From assembly GCF_964204645.1 (NCBI RefSeq), contig NC_134030.1:12759947-12823946 (forward strand): 64,000 nt of DNA. The letters are read 5' to 3'. Numbering within the stretch: position 1 is the first letter of the stretch; the number at the start of each line of letters is the position of its first letter. Position numbers and translations under genes: made by a program. This stretch comes from Tubulanus polymorphus. Lineage: Eukaryota; Nemertea; Palaeonemertea; Tubulaniformes; Tubulanidae. The notes under the pieces are model-generated. The model was not told the DNA's origin, did no database searches, and saw nothing but the letters and a program-made list of their open reading frames with translations. This document shows, in pieces, positions 13,501 through 21,180 of this stretch.

Positions 13501-14167
13501 TATTTTACCCTTCTGGCATTATTTCCTCTGGCATTTTTACACCCCTGACATTTTTACCCTTGGCATTTTCACTTCTGGCATTATTACCTATGGCATTTTT
13601 ACCTCTGGCATTATAACCGCGTACCGTTTAGTAGCACCTTTGATTTAGTATGTTAAATGTATAATACACAGCGTAAGGTACCTACGGATTTCGGTTGCTT
13701 CCATAGCACTCAATTTGTCAAAACCAGATTACACCAGGATCAAGGCTTTTGAGCCCTCTAAACAGTTGCATCATACTGCTGTTATGAAATGAAGAGTTGT
13801 ATAATGAAGTTCATCCATTAGCCTTTATTGTTGTTATCAAATGTAATTTTCCCAATTCTCTAACACTTAACCAGCCACACTTAACACGCCATGGTGTGCA
13901 TGGTGCCTCAGGACTACCAGATGTTGTGAATCAAATTATGTGTGCATGTACACTCATTTATTATCAAGGCAGGCTAACTGTTTGAATCAATCATCCTTTT
14001 CCTGAGTAATGAGGGAAAACATTTTAATTTTCTTATCTATTTTTAGAGATACTGGTTATAATCGTTATGAATCAGTCAAGAGTGGAAATCGATTGACACA
14101 GGAAAGTGATAGGTCGTTGAAATTAGAACTGGGTAATAAGTTTTCTGCTCTCACTAAAAATGATTGA
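1496..14167 (+). CDS. CDV3: CDV3 homologue, 3' four coding exons
   Basis: Four exons on the + strand join in one open frame: 1496-1575, 3566-3702, 12485-12701 and 14047-14167, ending in TGA. Intron phases agree at all three junctions (2, 1, 2), each with GT-AG ends. Landmarks follow the known order of CDV3 (carnitine deficiency-associated protein 3): an acidic stretch with EW and DYSGLR, then ESGPW, then GKYVPPAAR and DFPSLG, then a C-terminal LKLELGNKF. CDV3 is a small, largely disordered, conserved protein whose molecular role is poorly defined. The first exon (the Lys-rich N-terminus in relatives) is not seen and probably lies upstream of the window. The introns (2.0, 8.8 and 1.3 kb) are filled with transposons, but no exon is broken, so the gene is probably functional. 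Family identity rests on motif order recalled from the family, not on a search. Confidence 0.8.
1695..2935 (+). mobile_element. Helentron/HINE-like repeat, diverged copy
   Basis: The 5' end starts AGCCCACTTGGGAC after a T run. The 3' end reads CCCAAGTGGGCATGG and then finishes in CTAG followed by T. This is the oldest of four family members in the window (others at 28823, 44975 and 61866). The middle is replaced by a pyrimidine-rich stretch (about 1990-2340) and by a hAT-like insertion (about 2389-2664). Only part of the tandem core survives (2745-2900). Confidence 0.55.
2389..2664. mobile_element. hAT-like MITE
   Basis: It begins CAGGGGGGATCTAG and ends GATCCGCCCCTG, matching the CAGGGGCGGATCTAG terminus of the clearer copy at 60249-60587. 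No clean target duplication was seen. It lies inside the diverged Helentron-like element. Confidence 0.45.
3010..3510. mobile_element. PIF/Harbinger-like MITE (501 bp)
   Basis: The terminal inverted repeats start GGCCATTCCAAAATGATTAT and are mirrored at the right end (AATTAATTTGGGATGGTC). It is flanked by a perfect 3-bp TAA duplication (3007-3009, 3511-3513). A TWA target and GG-starting TIRs are the usual signature of PIF/Harbinger. A second copy is at 8163-8732. No ORF. Confidence 0.75.
3566..3702 (+). CDS. CDV3: CDV3 exon with the SGPW motif
   Basis: The acceptor TTTTATAG is followed by 137 coding bases and the donor TTTAG/GTACAA. The product is Glu/Asp rich and contains ESGPW followed by a Thr/Pro-containing tail, as expected between the DYSGLR and YVPPAAR regions of CDV3. 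It enters in phase 2 and leaves in phase 1, matching both neighbours. The exon lies 55 bp downstream of a Harbinger-like MITE but is intact. Confidence 0.75.
3703..5164. other. CDV3 intron, dispersed repeats only
   Basis: No gene was seen. Two diverged copies of a roughly 150-bp unit (AAGATGGC..GGTGGCCATCTTTGA) lie at about 4140-4300 and 4300-4480. Related sequence recurs at about 11940-12310. A hairpin is at 4948-5010. Confidence 0.4.
4948..5010. repeat. perfect-arm hairpin
   Basis: TTTTTCAGGACCATTCCATA is followed after a short loop by its near-exact reverse complement ending TGGAATGGTCCTGAAAAA, an arm of more than 20 bp. It could be a minimal foldback MITE. No TSD was identified. Confidence 0.5.
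5165..5819 (+). repeat. 327-bp tandem duplication (2 copies)
   Basis: Copies 5165-5491 and 5492-5819 are nearly identical, both beginning GGTCAGCCTCTATTTAATAT and ending CACAGAAACAG. Only a handful of substitutions separate them, so the duplication is recent. Short ORFs in the copies look accidental. Confidence 0.85.
5820..8162. other. CDV3 intron, no gene recognised
   Basis: This is 2.3 kb of unannotated intronic sequence. Both strands show only short accidental ORFs. No TIR pair or coding motif was recognised. Confidence 0.4.
8163..8732. mobile_element. PIF/Harbinger-like MITE (570 bp), second copy
   Basis: Same family as 3010-3510. The left end is GGCCATCCCATATTAATGGT and the right end is CAATTATTTTGGGATGACC, with a TTA target duplication at 8160-8162 and 8733-8735. 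The interior aligns along its length with the first copy (shared CTGGGATTCATTGAAATAA). Non-autonomous. Confidence 0.75.
8985..9112 (-). mobile_element. fragment of GTTACCT-end MITE family
   Basis: This is the reverse complement of the left end of the element at 57518-58350: it shares ACGTTGGTATAAGCCCTTC, the TTATAA spacer, and GGTAACTAACT at the end. Only about 125 bp is present, and it abuts a LINE 3' tail at 9113. Confidence 0.55.
9113..9205 (+). mobile_element. solo 3' tail of the - strand LINE family
   Basis: The sequence (CCGCCATACA, then ATGTAATTGTG, ATCATAAAAAAAAT and TTTTTTGATA) matches, in order, the 3' UTR of the LINE at 42912-53889. Only about 95 bp was copied, which is typical of severe 5' truncation during LINE reverse transcription. 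Confidence 0.55.
9973..10260. mobile_element. piggyBac-like MITE (288 bp)
   Basis: TTAA (9969-9972) is followed by CCCTTTCAGTGC, and the right end is GCACTGAAAGGG followed by TTAA (10261-10264). A TTAA duplication and CCCTTT termini are diagnostic of piggyBac-type elements. Inside are three near-palindromes built on ACACCGCxxTGCGGTGT (about 9990, 10031 and 10131). Confidence 0.85.
10635..10818 (+). repeat. approx. 95-bp tandem duplication
   Basis: AAACAAAAAACAAAAGAGTA and the following CCAGCGTCATTTTAT and TACATGCTTGTTACTGAAAA occur twice in a row, the second copy lacking a few bases. It lies inside the 1.5 kb TIR element. Confidence 0.75.
10890..12484. other. CDV3 intron, no gene recognised
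   Basis: No coding motif was found. It contains a solo CAGACCTGCCAAC-family end (11269-11282), an inverted repeat around GGGAAAGCCCTTC (arms about 11617-11650 and 11665-11700), and diverged copies of the repeat seen at 4140-4480. Confidence 0.4.
12485..12701 (+). CDS. CDV3: CDV3 exon with YVPPAAR and DFPSLG
   Basis: The acceptor CTTAATTAG and the donor GAAAA/GTAAGT bound 217 bases that are open throughout. The residues include SGKYVPPAARFAG and IKSEVDFPSLGG, matching the CDV3 pattern of a PPxAR motif and a later FPSL motif. The first codon is completed by the last base of the previous exon (G/AA, Glu) and the last codon by the next exon (AA/A, Lys). Confidence 0.82.
12702..14046. other. last CDV3 intron
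   Basis: No gene was seen. It has a short (TCAT)-type simple repeat near 12868 and a degenerate array of about 20 bp units (CTGGCATTTTTACC) at 13506-13617. Confidence 0.4.
13506..13617 (+). repeat. approx. 20-bp tandem repeat
   Basis: Six degenerate copies of TTACCTCTGGCATTTT-like units run in a row. The short ORF across it is a by-product of the repeat. Confidence 0.7.
14047..14167 (+). CDS. CDV3: CDV3 terminal coding exon
   Basis: The acceptor CTATTTTTAG is followed by 40 codons and the stop TGA. The end of the protein reads LKLELGNKFSAL, close to the conserved CDV3 C-terminus, where a LKLQL-type stretch is followed by a hydrophobic tail. The upstream phase (AA/A) is correct. A polyadenylation hexamer lies 52 bp past the stop, so the 3' UTR may be short. 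Confidence 0.78.
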
Positions 14168-14219
14168 CATTAGTTTAGTTGTGAGTTTGATTTGTATGCA
14201 GAAGTATAAAGAGTGGACA

Positions 14220-14225
14220 AATAAA
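14220..14225 (+). promoter_or_regulatory. poly(A) signal, CDV3
   Basis: AATAAA lies 52 bp downstream of the CDV3 stop codon and is followed by an ordinary AT-rich stretch. This is the first such hexamer after the stop. Alternative longer 3' UTRs cannot be excluded. Confidence 0.5.
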
Positions 14226-15271
14226 ATCATTTACCTCATTTCATGTTATTTTCATGCTATCTTTACCTTAAGTCTCCATTAGCTACATTTTGCGAGACGT
14301 CAATGTACTTCAGGATCCAACCTTGGCCAAGTGGGCATGTCGGAAGTGGTTAGCTGCAGAATGCCCTGGTTAAGTAAATCACTATAACAGTGGCAATTAT
14401 TTGAATCTGGTGAATATTCTACATACAAAGGGACTAGTCACAAATAATACATTGAATCCTAGATTGTCCGCCGTATGATTATCCACCACTCTTGCTAACG
14501 ACCATATAAATGTCATGGTGCAGATTTCCTCAGTGCTGTTTAGCCCACTTGAGAAATACAAAATTACTGTTTTAAATACTAAAAGTCCACACTATGAAAT
14601 CAGTCTTTGCTTATTGGTTACTGTTAGTGCTATATTCAAAGCCACCTACATGTATATGACCATATTTTAAACAACATTTAGATATTCTTCCATTTCCATT
14701 GATGACCCACTTTCCAAAAATGCATTAACTATACTTTTCTTGTGTCTTTTTTTCTAAAAGCTGCGATGGGTCTTGTGCATCATTGTATCTAAAGACTAAA
14801 TACATTACAAACTCACAGTTACCTTAATGTTTGGCTTTTAAAAGTCTCTTTAGATAACAACTTTGAATTTGATGCATGCCATGTCCTCCAAGGCCAACTT
14901 GGATACAAGAGACTGGAAAATTTTCAGCATTTATAATTTTGCACTAGATAAATTGATCTTATGGAGAAACAATACTCTGCCACTTAGTATCCTATCCTAA
15001 CCATTCTGAACATGGAGATACAATACTGCTGCACTCGTGTATTTATACTATAAAGCAGAAGTGATGGTATTTACCGCGACGCATTGTAGGAAAATTGATG
15101 CACTTATACATCATTTTACTGTTGCTTTATGTCAGTTTTTCCCATCATCATGTTACATATTTCAAATAGATTGGTGGTCCGAGGGGGTTACAATATGCAT
15201 TTTAAGCCTGAGCTTAATTTTGGTTAAAAAAGATGTGTTCGCCATCTAACAGTAAAGTAGCGTGCTAATCA
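14226..15271. other. intergenic, nothing recognised
   Basis: This lies downstream of the CDV3 poly(A) signal. AT-rich, only short ORFs, no motif recognised on either strand. The interval 15603-16678 between the direct repeats is likewise empty. Confidence 0.4.
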
Positions 15272-15602
15272 TACCCAACCTAACTTTTAAAATAATCAAA
15301 CCTTTAGAAAGGAGGGGTATCCCAGTACATGCCAGTATATCCAAGCCCAATATCTAAGGGAATCCTCCACCGTGTTTCGTATCTTACTCCAAGCAAAAAA
15401 AGTCCAGGGAATCTCTTATTTCATCATCAATCTGTCTCTCAGGATAAATAGATTTCATACATATAACCGAAATTCGTTACCAATCCCATTTGCAGAAATT
15501 ATGGCAACGTTTATGGGGGACATCTACTTCTTCACTCTAGGTACTATTTTTGGGGTCCGGCCCTACGCATCTTCGAGCTACTAACCTTATTGTGGTCTGA
15601 CG
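15272..15602 (+). repeat. 330-bp direct repeat, left copy
   Basis: It starts CATACCCAACCTAACTTTT and ends TTGTGGTCTGACGCC. The right copy is at 16679-17014 with the same limits. The pair encloses 1.08 kb without ORFs. The LTR-like layout (TRIM) is possible, but TG/CA ends, a primer-binding site and a TSD were not identified. A segmental duplication is equally possible. Confidence 0.7.
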
Positions 15603-16678
15603 CCTGACTAGTTCCAAAACTTAAGAATAGCATTATTTTTTATACAGCTTTAGAAAGACTGGGGATACCCTAGATATACAATGCAATGTAATAGCTCTCG
15701 TCAAATTACATGGAAATACATACTAATGCACAAATCGACCATATGCGACAAAATCCAAGTTTTCTATCAATATCATCAAAGTCAAACATTCATTTCAAAA
15801 TATGAATAAAACAATTATACAGCATTTTCTGAATACTTGATAGGTTTTTCACTGATGGATATAAATATATGGCTATGGATAAAAATCAGAAACACAATTT
15901 TAAAACATTTTTTGAAAAAAAATGCCTTTTTCATCACCGAATTGGCTGAAACCTTTAGATTTGGCGTTTCTTGCGCTGAAGGCCTAATTCGAATGCACCC
16001 TACTGCGTCCACAGGCCTTTGACCGGGACGAATTTTATATACCAAGTGTAGTTGTCACCAGTACTAGTTAGGAAAAATATCACAACTGGCCTCTGACAAT
16101 GTCCTTTCGGTTGCCATGGTTTCAACAAAAATATGCATTTCCCCTACCCCTTTAATTCCTGACAGTATCTGGCACTAAAAAGTCAGCCAAACTAGAAAAC
16201 TAAATCAAAGAAAGCTGAATTAATGTGATTATTCTGTATGGGCAAGGATGGCCTTTATGACATAAACTTATGAGCCTAGACCGAGCCTCCTATGAGAAAA
16301 TATCTGACAATTCATGCCTAAATACTGACCGAAATCTGCGATTCTTGCTTTTTACAAGTAAAACTTACCAAGTCCTACCATGAAACTGATTAATATCAGC
16401 GAATTAGGTCTCAATGAATGCCTCAAGACAACTTATATGTGCAAAAGATGTATAAGATAAGAATTATTTGTGAAATTTCATCAAAACCTCAAAATTTGTC
16501 ATTTTGGCGGTATTGGCTGTCATAGCTCAGACCACTATTCCAAAATCTTCTATATCTTATAGTAAAAACAAGAAATTCGAAAGTTTAGTTCATAAGCGCA
16601 TAAATTCATGGGAAATCATGCTTATGGCTCATAGACATAGGCCAGCATCTTAGCTACGCGTTGAAGTGGTTTTCGCCT

Positions 16679-17014
16679 CACATACCCAACCTAACTTTTG
16701 AAATAATCAAACCTTTAGAAAGGAGGGGTATCCCAGTACAGGTATGCCAGTACATCCAAGTCCAATATCTAAGGGAATCCCCAACCGTGTTTGGTCCCCT
16801 TACTCCAAGCAAAAAAAGTCCATTGAATCCTTATTTCATCATCAATCTGTCTCTCAGGATCCATGGATTTCATACATATAACTGAAATTCTTTACCTATC
16901 CCATTTGCAGAAATTATGGCAACATTTATGGGGGACCTCTTCTTCACTCTAGGTACTATTTTTGGGGTCCAGCCCTACGCATCTTCGAGCTACTAACCTA
17001 ATTGTGGTCTGATG
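16679..17014 (+). repeat. 330-bp direct repeat, right copy
   Basis: This is the counterpart of 15272-15602, differing by substitutions and a short internal duplication (GTACAGGTATGCCAGTACAT). Confidence 0.7.
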
Positions 17015-17383
17015 CCGAACGTAATTCTGGTAGCCACCCGCGACTCAATGACCTTGATTTAAACTTGATCAATTCAAAATTTATTTATTGACGCTTTTGG
17101 TTACATGAACTGATAAGCAATATACAAATGAAATAACCGGAATAACAAGAAATCAATAATATAAAAGAGGTAACAAACAAATGCCCGTAAACCTGTCGGA
17201 CTCGCGAAAGCCGGGCTCGTAAACTCTTTGACTCGGACCCGCTGAGCAATAAATTCATAGAATTGACTTTGAAATTGATTGTGGAGAAGAGAGGGAATAA
17301 TTCGATAGCTCTTCCTCAAAAAGAAGAGAGAAATGTCAGAAGAAAACACAACATGGCTACTAATTGAACGCGGCCAAATTTCC

Positions 17384-17605
17384 GATGTTCACGGCTCGAC
17401 AGTGCCTTTATAACGTGGATTTATCAAAATTCCCATGCAGTATCTGGAGATTGAAGTGAGCGGAAGGATATCATACGGATTGTATCCGCAACAGCGGTAA
17501 GGTAAGGAAGCCTTTGCACTTTTAACAAAAACTGAGTGGAAAAGGGAAAAAAAATAATCAAGCGAATCTCAATAGGGTTTTCTGTGAAGAAACAGACAAC
17601 CCTAA
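17384..17605 (+). repeat. Polinton left terminal inverted repeat
   Basis: Matches the reverse complement of 26900-27136 in order: ACGGCTCGACAGTGC, ATGCAGTATCTGGAGAT, CGGATTGTATCCGCAACAGC, CACTTTTAACAAAAA, GCGAATCTCAATAGGG. It ends in one hairpin unit (AGGGTTTTCTGT..ACAGACAACCCT), the same unit that is tandemly repeated at the right end. Confidence 0.8.
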
Positions 17606-17789
17606 TTACTTGGCAGTTAGAAACTATATATTTGTGACCTCTTTTTCTTTGGAATTTATTAAATTCATAGTTATACTTCTACCTGCTTTATTGATACTCA
17701 TTTAACTCATTTTAGGCGAATTTCTTATTTTGTGTAAACCAAATGAATCATATATTCCTTATATAGAAAGTCACTTCTGTTTATTAGAT

Positions 17790-18400
17790 TTCAAGTTTTA
17801 GTGAAACCAGTCATAGAGAAAGTGGCAATGAACATGGATCAGACGACGATGACGTGAAAATAACTGGAACATCAACTACAGAAGTATCGGTGGCAAAACG
17901 TAAAAAAGGATTATTAGTGCGAATGAGAAACAAGTAATAAAACGTGGCGAATGGTTGACTGATGAATCAATAAATATAGCACAAAATTGCTTGGCCAACC
18001 AGTTCCCCCACATTGAAGGGCTGGAGGATACTCTATCAGGCCCCAACTTACAATTTTCTGTAGCTAATGGAGAATTTATTCAAATTCTCCATTCAGGTGG
18101 TAACCACTGGGTAGTCGTTAGTAATATCGGTTGTCAGTATGGTCATGTTAATTATAATGATACTTTATTTTTTGGACAAATTAAGAACAATGGCCAGAAA
18201 CAAATATCAAATATCATGTTTGCTGATGATATGCATGTTATTTAGGTAAATGTAATGTCTGTTCAAAAGCAATCCAATGGTAATGACTGTGGTGTTTTGG
18301 CCTAGACTATAGCCACTGGTTTAGTTTTTGCGGAAGATGTGACAACTGTGACCTACGATCAGAGTCTTAGTAGGGAACAGTAATAGGGTAATTGTTGTTT
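17790..18400 (+). pseudogene. Ulp1-like (C48) cysteine protease remnant
   Basis: An acidic, Ser-rich leader (17790-17920; SGNEHGSDDDD, then KRKK) runs into a protease-like domain after a one-base slip in an A6 run. The open part is 17932-18245. The conserved catalytic layout is visible: His in SGGNHWVVVSN, Gln in VQKQS and Cys in NGNDCGV, the last two after a stop at 18243. Another stop interrupts the region just past the Cys. Ulp1/C48 folds cleave ubiquitin-like or capsid precursors, and Polintons normally carry an adenain-type member. This one resembles the Ulp1-like proteins spread in metazoan transposons, so it may be either the element's maturation protease or a captured gene. Its base composition is less AT-rich than the neighbouring genes. 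Confidence 0.6.
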
Positions 18401-18526
18401 CATACCAGAGGTCGAAAGGTTGAGCTCATAAAAAATAAAAAATAGATTCTCACACGCTCGAATTTATTTTTTTTTCCCACTCACTCAACCTTTCAACCTC
18501 TGATATGAAACAACACTTACCCTATT
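18382..18526. repeat. 43-bp inverted repeat (foldback)
   Basis: AATAGGGTAATTGTTGTTTC..GGTTGA at 18382-18424 is mirrored at 18484-18526 with few mismatches, around a 59-bp A/T-rich loop. It lies between the protease remnant and the structural block and may be a small MITE or a transcription-end structure. Confidence 0.65.
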
Positions 18527-18602
18527 TCTCTAATAATATTCATGTATATGAACATTATATTATATTTATGAAATCAATTTTAATAAAAGATATGCATAAT
18601 AA

Positions 18603-18944
18603 ATGGAGAGTAAACAAATACACAGTGAATTCTTAAATAGAATTAAAGATACTACAAATCTCAAATCTGTAGATTATAAATTCAAAAGGTTAAATGAATT
18701 AACATAACATAAGAAATATTTAATCACTAACATTGAAACAGTTACTAATAGATATGGAAATAAATTAGTTATTCACTTAGAATATGAATGATTAAAAGGA
18801 AATAAATATAAATTCAGAACATATTTACCAGATAGATTTCATAGATTATCAAGTGAAGATATAGAAGAATTATGTTCTGGTGATTTCTATTTCATATATA
18901 AAGGTAGGAATGAAAAAGGATGTCATGATATAGATTTCGAATAA
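18603..18944 (+). pseudogene. small Polinton protein, OB-fold-like
   Basis: 114 codons from an ATG inside AATAAATGG to TAA, with in-frame TAA and TGA at about codons 35 and 63. The pattern NRYGNKLVIHLEYE followed by FRTYLPDRF and a final short beta-like tail resembles a small protein repeatedly found beside Polinton genes in invertebrates, and the alternating hydrophobic strands suggest an OB-fold (single-stranded DNA binding would be the natural role). This assignment is inference. It is followed 17 bp later by the penton-like gene on the same strand. Confidence 0.4.
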
Positions 18945-18961
18945 AAGAATATGTAAAATAA

Positions 18962-19703
18962 ATGGTTGAATTAAACAAATATAGAATATTTGTTGATTCT
19001 AGAAAACTTACAAATTATAAATCTCATAATTTAGATAGAGAATTTAGAAATTGTGTTGATTTAAAATGAGTAAATATAAGTTTATGTAACTCATTTTACA
19101 ATATATCGAATAAAACTATTGAACATAGAGCCTTTTTGATTTTAAATAATATAAATAAAAATGAATGGTTCTATATATATTTAAGACCAGGGTTATATAA
19201 TTTAGATACATTATCTCAAGAAATTAATAGAAAAGCCTTGCACAAATTAGTTAATGATTCCGGATTTAACATGAGATTTTTAAAAAGTGATAGTTCGGAT
19301 TGAATAAAGATTAGGTTCTCTCAAAGTGAAAAACATAAATTTATGGTAAAAAAACCTATAGCTAAACTGTTAGGAATTCCTCCAGATAGATCTTTTACAA
19401 ATATTGATGCTACACCAAACTTTACACACATTTCTATATTTATTGCAATTTAATTGATCCTACAAAAACATTCGAAGCAACTGAAGATACAATTTGTAAT
19501 TCTAGTATATTAAATATTTTACCATTAAAAATGTTAATCAATTTGGAACGCAAATAAATTATAATTTAGCTGAATGGGATTTCAAAGCTTGTATTCCACA
19601 ATTTGATAATTTTAAATTAGAAATAAGAATTCATAATGGTTACTTAATTGACTTAAATAATTTTCTTGTAATTTATGAATTAGTTATAAGATGTAAAGAG
19701 TAA
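18962..19703 (+). pseudogene. penton/minor capsid protein-like gene
   Basis: It starts at an ATG within AATAAATGG. Reading continues to TAA at 19701 with TGA codons at about 19067 and 19301 and frameshifts near 19445 and 19530. Features: an N-terminal strand region with NSFYNI, a central region rich in beta-type alternation, and a C-terminus LEIRIHNGYLIDLN..FLVIYELVI, the pattern of the closing strands of Polinton penton-like jelly-roll proteins. About 245 residues is the right size for a minor capsid protein. If correct, the product formed vertex capsomers. Identification is from recalled family pattern only. Confidence 0.5.
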
Positions 19704-19721
19704 TTTTTTTGTTATATAGAT

Positions 19722-20075
19722 ATGAAAATAACAGTAGGACCGAGTATATGTTTTGGATTTGATTTTAAACGCGAGAAAGAAATGAAATTGGATATTAATG
19801 ATATAATAACACGTATTAAAAATATTGCATTTTTTAATGAAACAACATTTGATTATGAAACAACAATAAATAAAGAAATTTATAATGTAGATAAGATAAC
19901 TGATTTAATTAGAAATTCTTTAAGATTTTATGAATTAGATGATGATTTTATTATTGATGATATTAAAAGAATAATAACTGAAATATATAAAAATGAAACT
20001 AATAATATTATAAATGTTGAAATTATTATAACTATGATAACTAAATATTTTGAAGGAGATTTTTTTGATAAATAA
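19722..20075 (+). CDS. unknown Polinton protein, 117 aa
   Basis: Open over its whole length, strongly AT-biased, acidic, and rich in Ile/Asp/Asn with predicted helices (repeats of DDI..IIT). No family recognised. Its TAA stop abuts the ATG of the next gene (TAAATGG), which is the compact spacing of a viral gene block. No membrane segment. Confidence 0.5.
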   Translation: MKITVGPSICFGFDFKREKEMKLDINDIITRIKNIAFFNETTFDYETTINKEIYNVDKITDLIRNSLRFYELDDDFIIDDIKRIITEIYKNETNNIINVEIIITMITKYFEGDFFDK

Positions 20076-20297
20076 ATGGATCAAAAGTGGGTAATAAATG
20101 GATTATCTAATGGAGCATTATTATCAATTGGAACTGTTGGATATACAATGATATTTAAAAAAGTATTTAAAATGGGAAGTATTAATGTTGATAGATTTGA
20201 TATCAATGATATTTTAAAATTAACATTAGCAGAAACTTTACCTAATTTAACAATTGATTATTTGGAAAAACAAAAATATATTCCTATTGACGCGTAA
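20076..20297 (+). CDS. small Polinton protein with membrane segment
   Basis: 73 codons, intact. An N-terminal hydrophobic stretch (about residues 9-28, NGALLSIGTVGYTMIFK) is followed by a charged tail containing DINDILKLT and TIDYLEKQK. Small proteins of this layout accompany capsid genes in other Polintons, but the function is unknown. The start lies in AATAAATGG, immediately after the preceding stop. Confidence 0.5.
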   Translation: MDQKWVINGLSNGALLSIGTVGYTMIFKKVFKMGSINVDRFDINDILKLTLAETLPNLTIDYLEKQKYIPIDA

Positions 20298-20313
20298 TTT
20301 TTTTACCAAATAA

Positions 20314-20746
20314 ATGGCATCTGCAATAATTATAACTATTATAGAATCGGCAATTGTTAACGCTTTAGCATTTACTGGTGGCGGTTATTTATTTAAGCAT
20401 ATTGATAAAAATGGATCATTATCAGAACAAAAAAGACATAACTTAGCATTAGAGAAATATAATAAAGCAGCGGAAGAATATAGAGAAAAGAGACAAAATT
20501 ATATGGATTATATTAATAAAGAATTATATAATCAGAAAATTTCAATCAGTCAATGATGCAATGAGTTTATATAACGCAGCAACAAATAAAGAAAAATTAC
20601 ATCCATATAAACCTACAATATCAGATTATTATACGCCAAGTAATGAACAGAAGAAATATGAAATAATTTGAATTTTAGGTGGAACAGTTATTGTTATATT
20701 TGTAGCATATAAATTTACAAATTGATTATATATTATTTTTTGTTAA
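20314..20746 (+). pseudogene. coiled-coil protein with C-terminal membrane anchor
   Basis: The ATG lies in AATAAATGG. Residues 1-80 (to 20556) give a short hydrophobic segment containing NALAFTGGGYLF, then a charged helix beginning KRHNLALEKYNKAAEEY. A frameshift near 20540 restores reading in another frame through DAMSLYNAAT and SDYYTPS to a membrane segment ILGGTVIVIFVAYKF. Two TGA codons flank that segment, and the frame ends at TAA (20744-20746). The arrangement, an N-terminal hydrophobic patch, RHxLALEK helix and C-terminal anchor, recurs in proteins near Polinton/adintovirus genes of invertebrates, role unknown. Confidence 0.55.
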
Positions 20747-20750
20747 ATAA

Positions 20751-21175
20751 ATGGATGATAAAGTTGATAATATTGATATTGTTCCTCACGATATCAATAA
20801 AACTAAATTAAAAAAATATTTAGAAAAAAAAGTTAAAAAGTTTAAAAGTTAAAAAGAAAAAATATTTAAAAAGCAAAATTATATATTATCTTATTATAAG
20901 TGGTTCGGTTACAATTAGTTCGGTGATAACATTTTTAGCAATATTGTCACCATTAACACCTTTAGCTATCTCAATTGGTGTGCTAGGTTTAAGTTCAAGT
21001 GTATTAAACGAAATAAGTTCAATATTAAATATAAAGTGTAATAATGAAAAAATAAAATCTAATATAAAAGAAATAAATAAATCAAAAAGTACATTAGATT
21101 ATAAATTAAGTTTAAATGGTAATATAACAATTGAAGAACAAGATAAATTATTAAAAGAATGAATGCGTAATTAAT
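20751..21175 (+). pseudogene. basic-hydrophobic Polinton protein
   Basis: Starts in AATAAATGG. The N-terminus is charged (KLKKYLEKKVKKFK), then a frameshift near 20850 leads into long hydrophobic helices (20875-21010: SGSVTISSVITFLAILS, LTPLAISIGVLGLSSS) and a Lys/Asn-rich tail. The frame meets TGA at 21160 and TAA at 21173. Viral membrane-active or internal virion proteins of Polintons look like this, but no homologue can be named. Confidence 0.45.
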
Positions 21176-21180
21176 TTTTA

